NCBI GenBank assembly: GCA_964638715.1
Contig: CAZWZF010000063.1
Coordinates: forward strand, 1-24,770
Direction of reading: 5' to 3'
Source: JBAXQQ01 sp037131695
Lineage (GTDB): Bacteria > Armatimonadota > Hebobacteria > CAIYQO01
DNA: 24,770 bases
In this document: positions 23,190-24,770 of the stretch, in pieces
Position numbering within the stretch: position 1 is the first letter of the stretch
How the letters are laid out: every line of letters begins with the position of its first letter
The notes under the pieces: generated by a model
Told to the model about the DNA's origin: nothing
Database searches by the model: none
Seen by the model: the letters and a program-made list of their open reading frames with translations, nothing else
Made by a program: the position numbers and the translations under genes

Positions 23190-24590
23190 TTAAATCAAAT
23201 ATTCTATAGTTTTCTGGAAAGCAGGATTTAATTCATCTGCTGATTGGACTAATAATTCACGCCACAACTGCTTGGCATCATTCGTGTCTTGTTTCACCGG
23301 GTAGCAATACAATGCTTCATAAAGCACTCGCGGGTCGCCGGTGGCAATCGCGTCGCCAAGCAGAGTCTGGTGAGTCGCCAGTGCGCTGACCAGCCCATGC
23401 AGAACATCTGGTATTTCAAATTGTCCTGCTGCCCGGATGGTATTTTTATAGATAATCTGTGAATATTCCAGCACTGTGCGGTCTTTAAATCCTGCAACTG
23501 CGCCATAATTTGGGTAGCTGGTCGCAATTCGCAATTCATCGACACCCGCTGCCGCCATAATAATTTTCGTCATGACATTCTGGTCTTCACGCAATAAATA
23601 AAGCCGTTCCGGATATTCAGTATTCCATTCTGCTTCAGTCATTTCCCGATTTAGGTGGCTCTGGAAAATTTCATCACTATTCTGTCGGGATTTGAGACTA
23701 CTGTTTAGATGTTTTTCAATTTCTTCAATAGTGGTATTTATGCGATGATTAGCGCCTTCATTATAAATTCCTTCAATATCAAGATGTGCCAGGCCATCGC
23801 TTTCAGAGGAAAATACTAATACGCCAAATTTCTTGTATAGCCGCAACAAGGTTGTAACGCTATTCATAATATTACCGCGTGAAGCAGCATTCCAACGAGG
23901 TGATAATTCCGGCATTTTCCAGTCGGTTGCAATATGAGCATTAATCACATCGTAAAGGTCTTCATCACCTATTTTTGAATCTTTGAGGATGAATGCCATG
24001 TGATTTATACCGGCAGAATTTGCCTGAATATTCTGAGCTTCTTCATCTTTACCCAAAATACGGCTGAGATCCCATAGGTGATTAGTATAACCAGCACATA
24101 CCCCTAAACAACGGATTTTAGTGTGGTTATTCACCGTTGCGCTAAGTACAGCAACCGGATTTGCGAAGTCAATCAGCCAGGCGTCTGGACACAGCTTTTC
24201 CATGCGTTTTGCTATATCAAGTAGAATTGGACCGCCTTTTAAGGCGAGAAATGCACCGCTGGGTGACAATTGGTCGGAACCGATGAAACCATATTTGTTG
24301 CAGGTAACAGTACTTAGCTCATAATTCAGTCTGTTCCCAGCCATTAATACTACACAAACTACATTCGCGCCGTTCAATGCAATATCTAAAGAATCCGGGC
24401 ATGTGACGATACAGCCTGAGCTTTTAAATTCTGGCGATTTTTGAATCATGCCAGCCATTGCATTTGCGCGGGTCGCATTTAAATCATATACGCAAATCTC
24501 GCCTTTATCCACTACTTTTTGTTCGGCAAGCACAGAACGCGCTACTGACAGGTAGCGGTGCGCACCGCCGCCTACAAATACTATTTTCAT
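23190..24590 (-). CDS. Glycoside hydrolase family 4 (NAD- and metal-dependent alpha-glycosidase/galacturonidase type)
   Basis: A 466-residue GH4 protein. GH4 enzymes cleave glycosides by an NAD-dependent oxidation-elimination route needing a divalent metal. The N-terminal Rossmann motif MKIVFVGGGAHR (1-12) binds NAD. DQLSPSGAFLALKGGP (106-121) matches the family's GPGG-type loop. DFANPVAVLS (141-150), CLGVCAGYTN with Cys165, and GINHMAF with His197 supply the expected Asn, Cys and His around the metal. Length fits the family (440-480). There is no signal peptide, so it is cytoplasmic. AAAAGGA lies upstream of the ATG. The exact substrate cannot be read from the sequence. It heads an apparent minus-strand group with the URO-D-like gene. 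Confidence 0.92.
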   Translation of the reverse strand: MKIVFVGGGAHRYLSVARSVLAEQKVVDKGEICVYDLNATRANAMAGMIQKSPEFKSSGCIVTCPDSLDIALNGANVVCVVLMAGNRLNYELSTVTCNKYGFIGSDQLSPSGAFLALKGGPILLDIAKRMEKLCPDAWLIDFANPVAVLSATVNNHTKIRCLGVCAGYTNHLWDLSRILGKDEEAQNIQANSAGINHMAFILKDSKIGDEDLYDVINAHIATDWKMPELSPRWNAASRGNIMNSVTTLLRLYKKFGVLVFSSESDGLAHLDIEGIYNEGANHRINTTIEEIEKHLNSSLKSRQNSDEIFQSHLNREMTEAEWNTEYPERLYLLREDQNVMTKIIMAAAGVDELRIATSYPNYGAVAGFKDRTVLEYSQIIYKNTIRAAGQFEIPDVLHGLVSALATHQTLLGDAIATGDPRVLYEALYCYPVKQDTNDAKQLWRELLVQSADELNPAFQKTIEYLI

Positions 24591-24670
24591 GATAACGATA
24601 TCCTTTTATTTAATCTATTCAATTTGGACTGATAATTATTTCTGTTGATGTCTGGTATTACCTTTAGAAA

Positions 24671-24699
24671 AACGGGACAGATATTAAACCTGTCCCGTT
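24671..24699 (-). terminator. Rho-independent terminator of the gene entering from the right edge
   Basis: A perfect 10-bp stem AACGGGACAG/CTGTCCCGTT with a 9-nt loop. On the minus strand it ends in TTTTTCT, 11 bp past the stop at 24711. The plus-strand side also has AATTTTTAG, so weak bidirectional activity is possible. It separates that gene from the GH4 gene. Confidence 0.88.
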
Positions 24700-24710
24700 A
24701 ATTTTTAGTA

Positions 24711-24770
24711 TTAAGTCACAGTCATCCCATAAGGAATTAGCCATTTGTAAATAACGGATTCATCAGGTAC
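24711..24770 (-). CDS. C-terminal end of an unknown protein (partial, 5' end outside window)
   Basis: The last 19 codons and the TAA stop of a minus-strand frame that stays open to the right edge (ends DESVIYKWLIPYGMTVT). The other two minus-strand frames have stops in this stretch, and a terminator follows 11 bp downstream, which together support a real gene end. Too short to identify. Confidence 0.6.
   Translation of the reverse strand, partial: VPDESVIYKWLIPYGMTVT

Noticed and set aside
1..24770. CRISPR array, tRNA, rRNA, prophage or insertion-sequence genes
   Set aside because: No regularly spaced direct repeats, no tRNA-like cloverleaf, and no transposase, integrase or phage protein was recognised on either strand.

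Overview
The window reads as chromosomal DNA from a Gram-negative-type bacterium with moderate GC (low 40s % by eye). The mixture of glycoside hydrolases, LacI/AraC regulators, a uroporphyrinogen-decarboxylase-like protein and a very large secreted FlgD/beta-propeller protein resembles Lentisphaerota (Victivallales) or another PVC-group polysaccharide degrader. This placement is inference from gene content; there is no rRNA or other phylogenetic marker I could align here. I see no tRNA, rRNA, CRISPR array, transposase, phage gene or integrase.

Layout. Bases 1-2571 (minus strand) hold the conserved lipid/ribosome cluster yceD(DUF177)-rpmF-plsX-fabH, with fabH cut by the left edge. Bases 2779-6376 (plus) hold an AraC regulator with a PocR-type sensor domain, a 97-residue HExxH mini-metallopeptidase whose start codon overlaps the regulator's stop, and a GH42-like beta-galactosidase-type enzyme. 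A perfect hairpin at 6390-6429 separates this from a minus-strand run: rlmN, a sugar-phosphate isomerase/epimerase-like TIM barrel, a GH32-like enzyme, and a secreted protein with an apparently duplicated domain (10749 down to 6459). Bases 10814-14820 (plus) carry a HAD hydrolase and then grpE, dnaK and a UbiA/DPPR-synthase-like membrane prenyltransferase. Convergent with these are two tandem LacI paralogues (17081 down to 14826) driven by a consensus sigma70 promoter. Further right, all on the minus strand, are a small membrane-anchored protein, a 1257-residue secreted multidomain protein, a URO-D-like protein, a GH4 NAD-dependent glycosidase, and the last 19 codons of an unknown protein.

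How it fits together. Housekeeping modules (fatty-acid/phospholipid synthesis, Hsp70 chaperone, RlmN) are interleaved with carbohydrate-utilisation genes. Several glycosidases of different families (GH42-like, GH32-like, GH4), an isomerase, a large secreted carbohydrate-binding-type protein and three sugar-type regulators suggest use of complex glycans. No transporter is visible in the window, so the imported substrate cannot be named.

Non-coding structure. Three copies of a 25-bp hairpin repeat (one single, two adjacent in opposite orientation), a 9-nt-period TTCGTG tandem repeat, and five clear hairpin terminators, four of them directional, are the most notable non-coding elements. The least ordinary genic signals are the AraC/HExxH overlapping pair with a composition break inside the regulator, and the tandem LacI pair in which one recognition helix has diverged.
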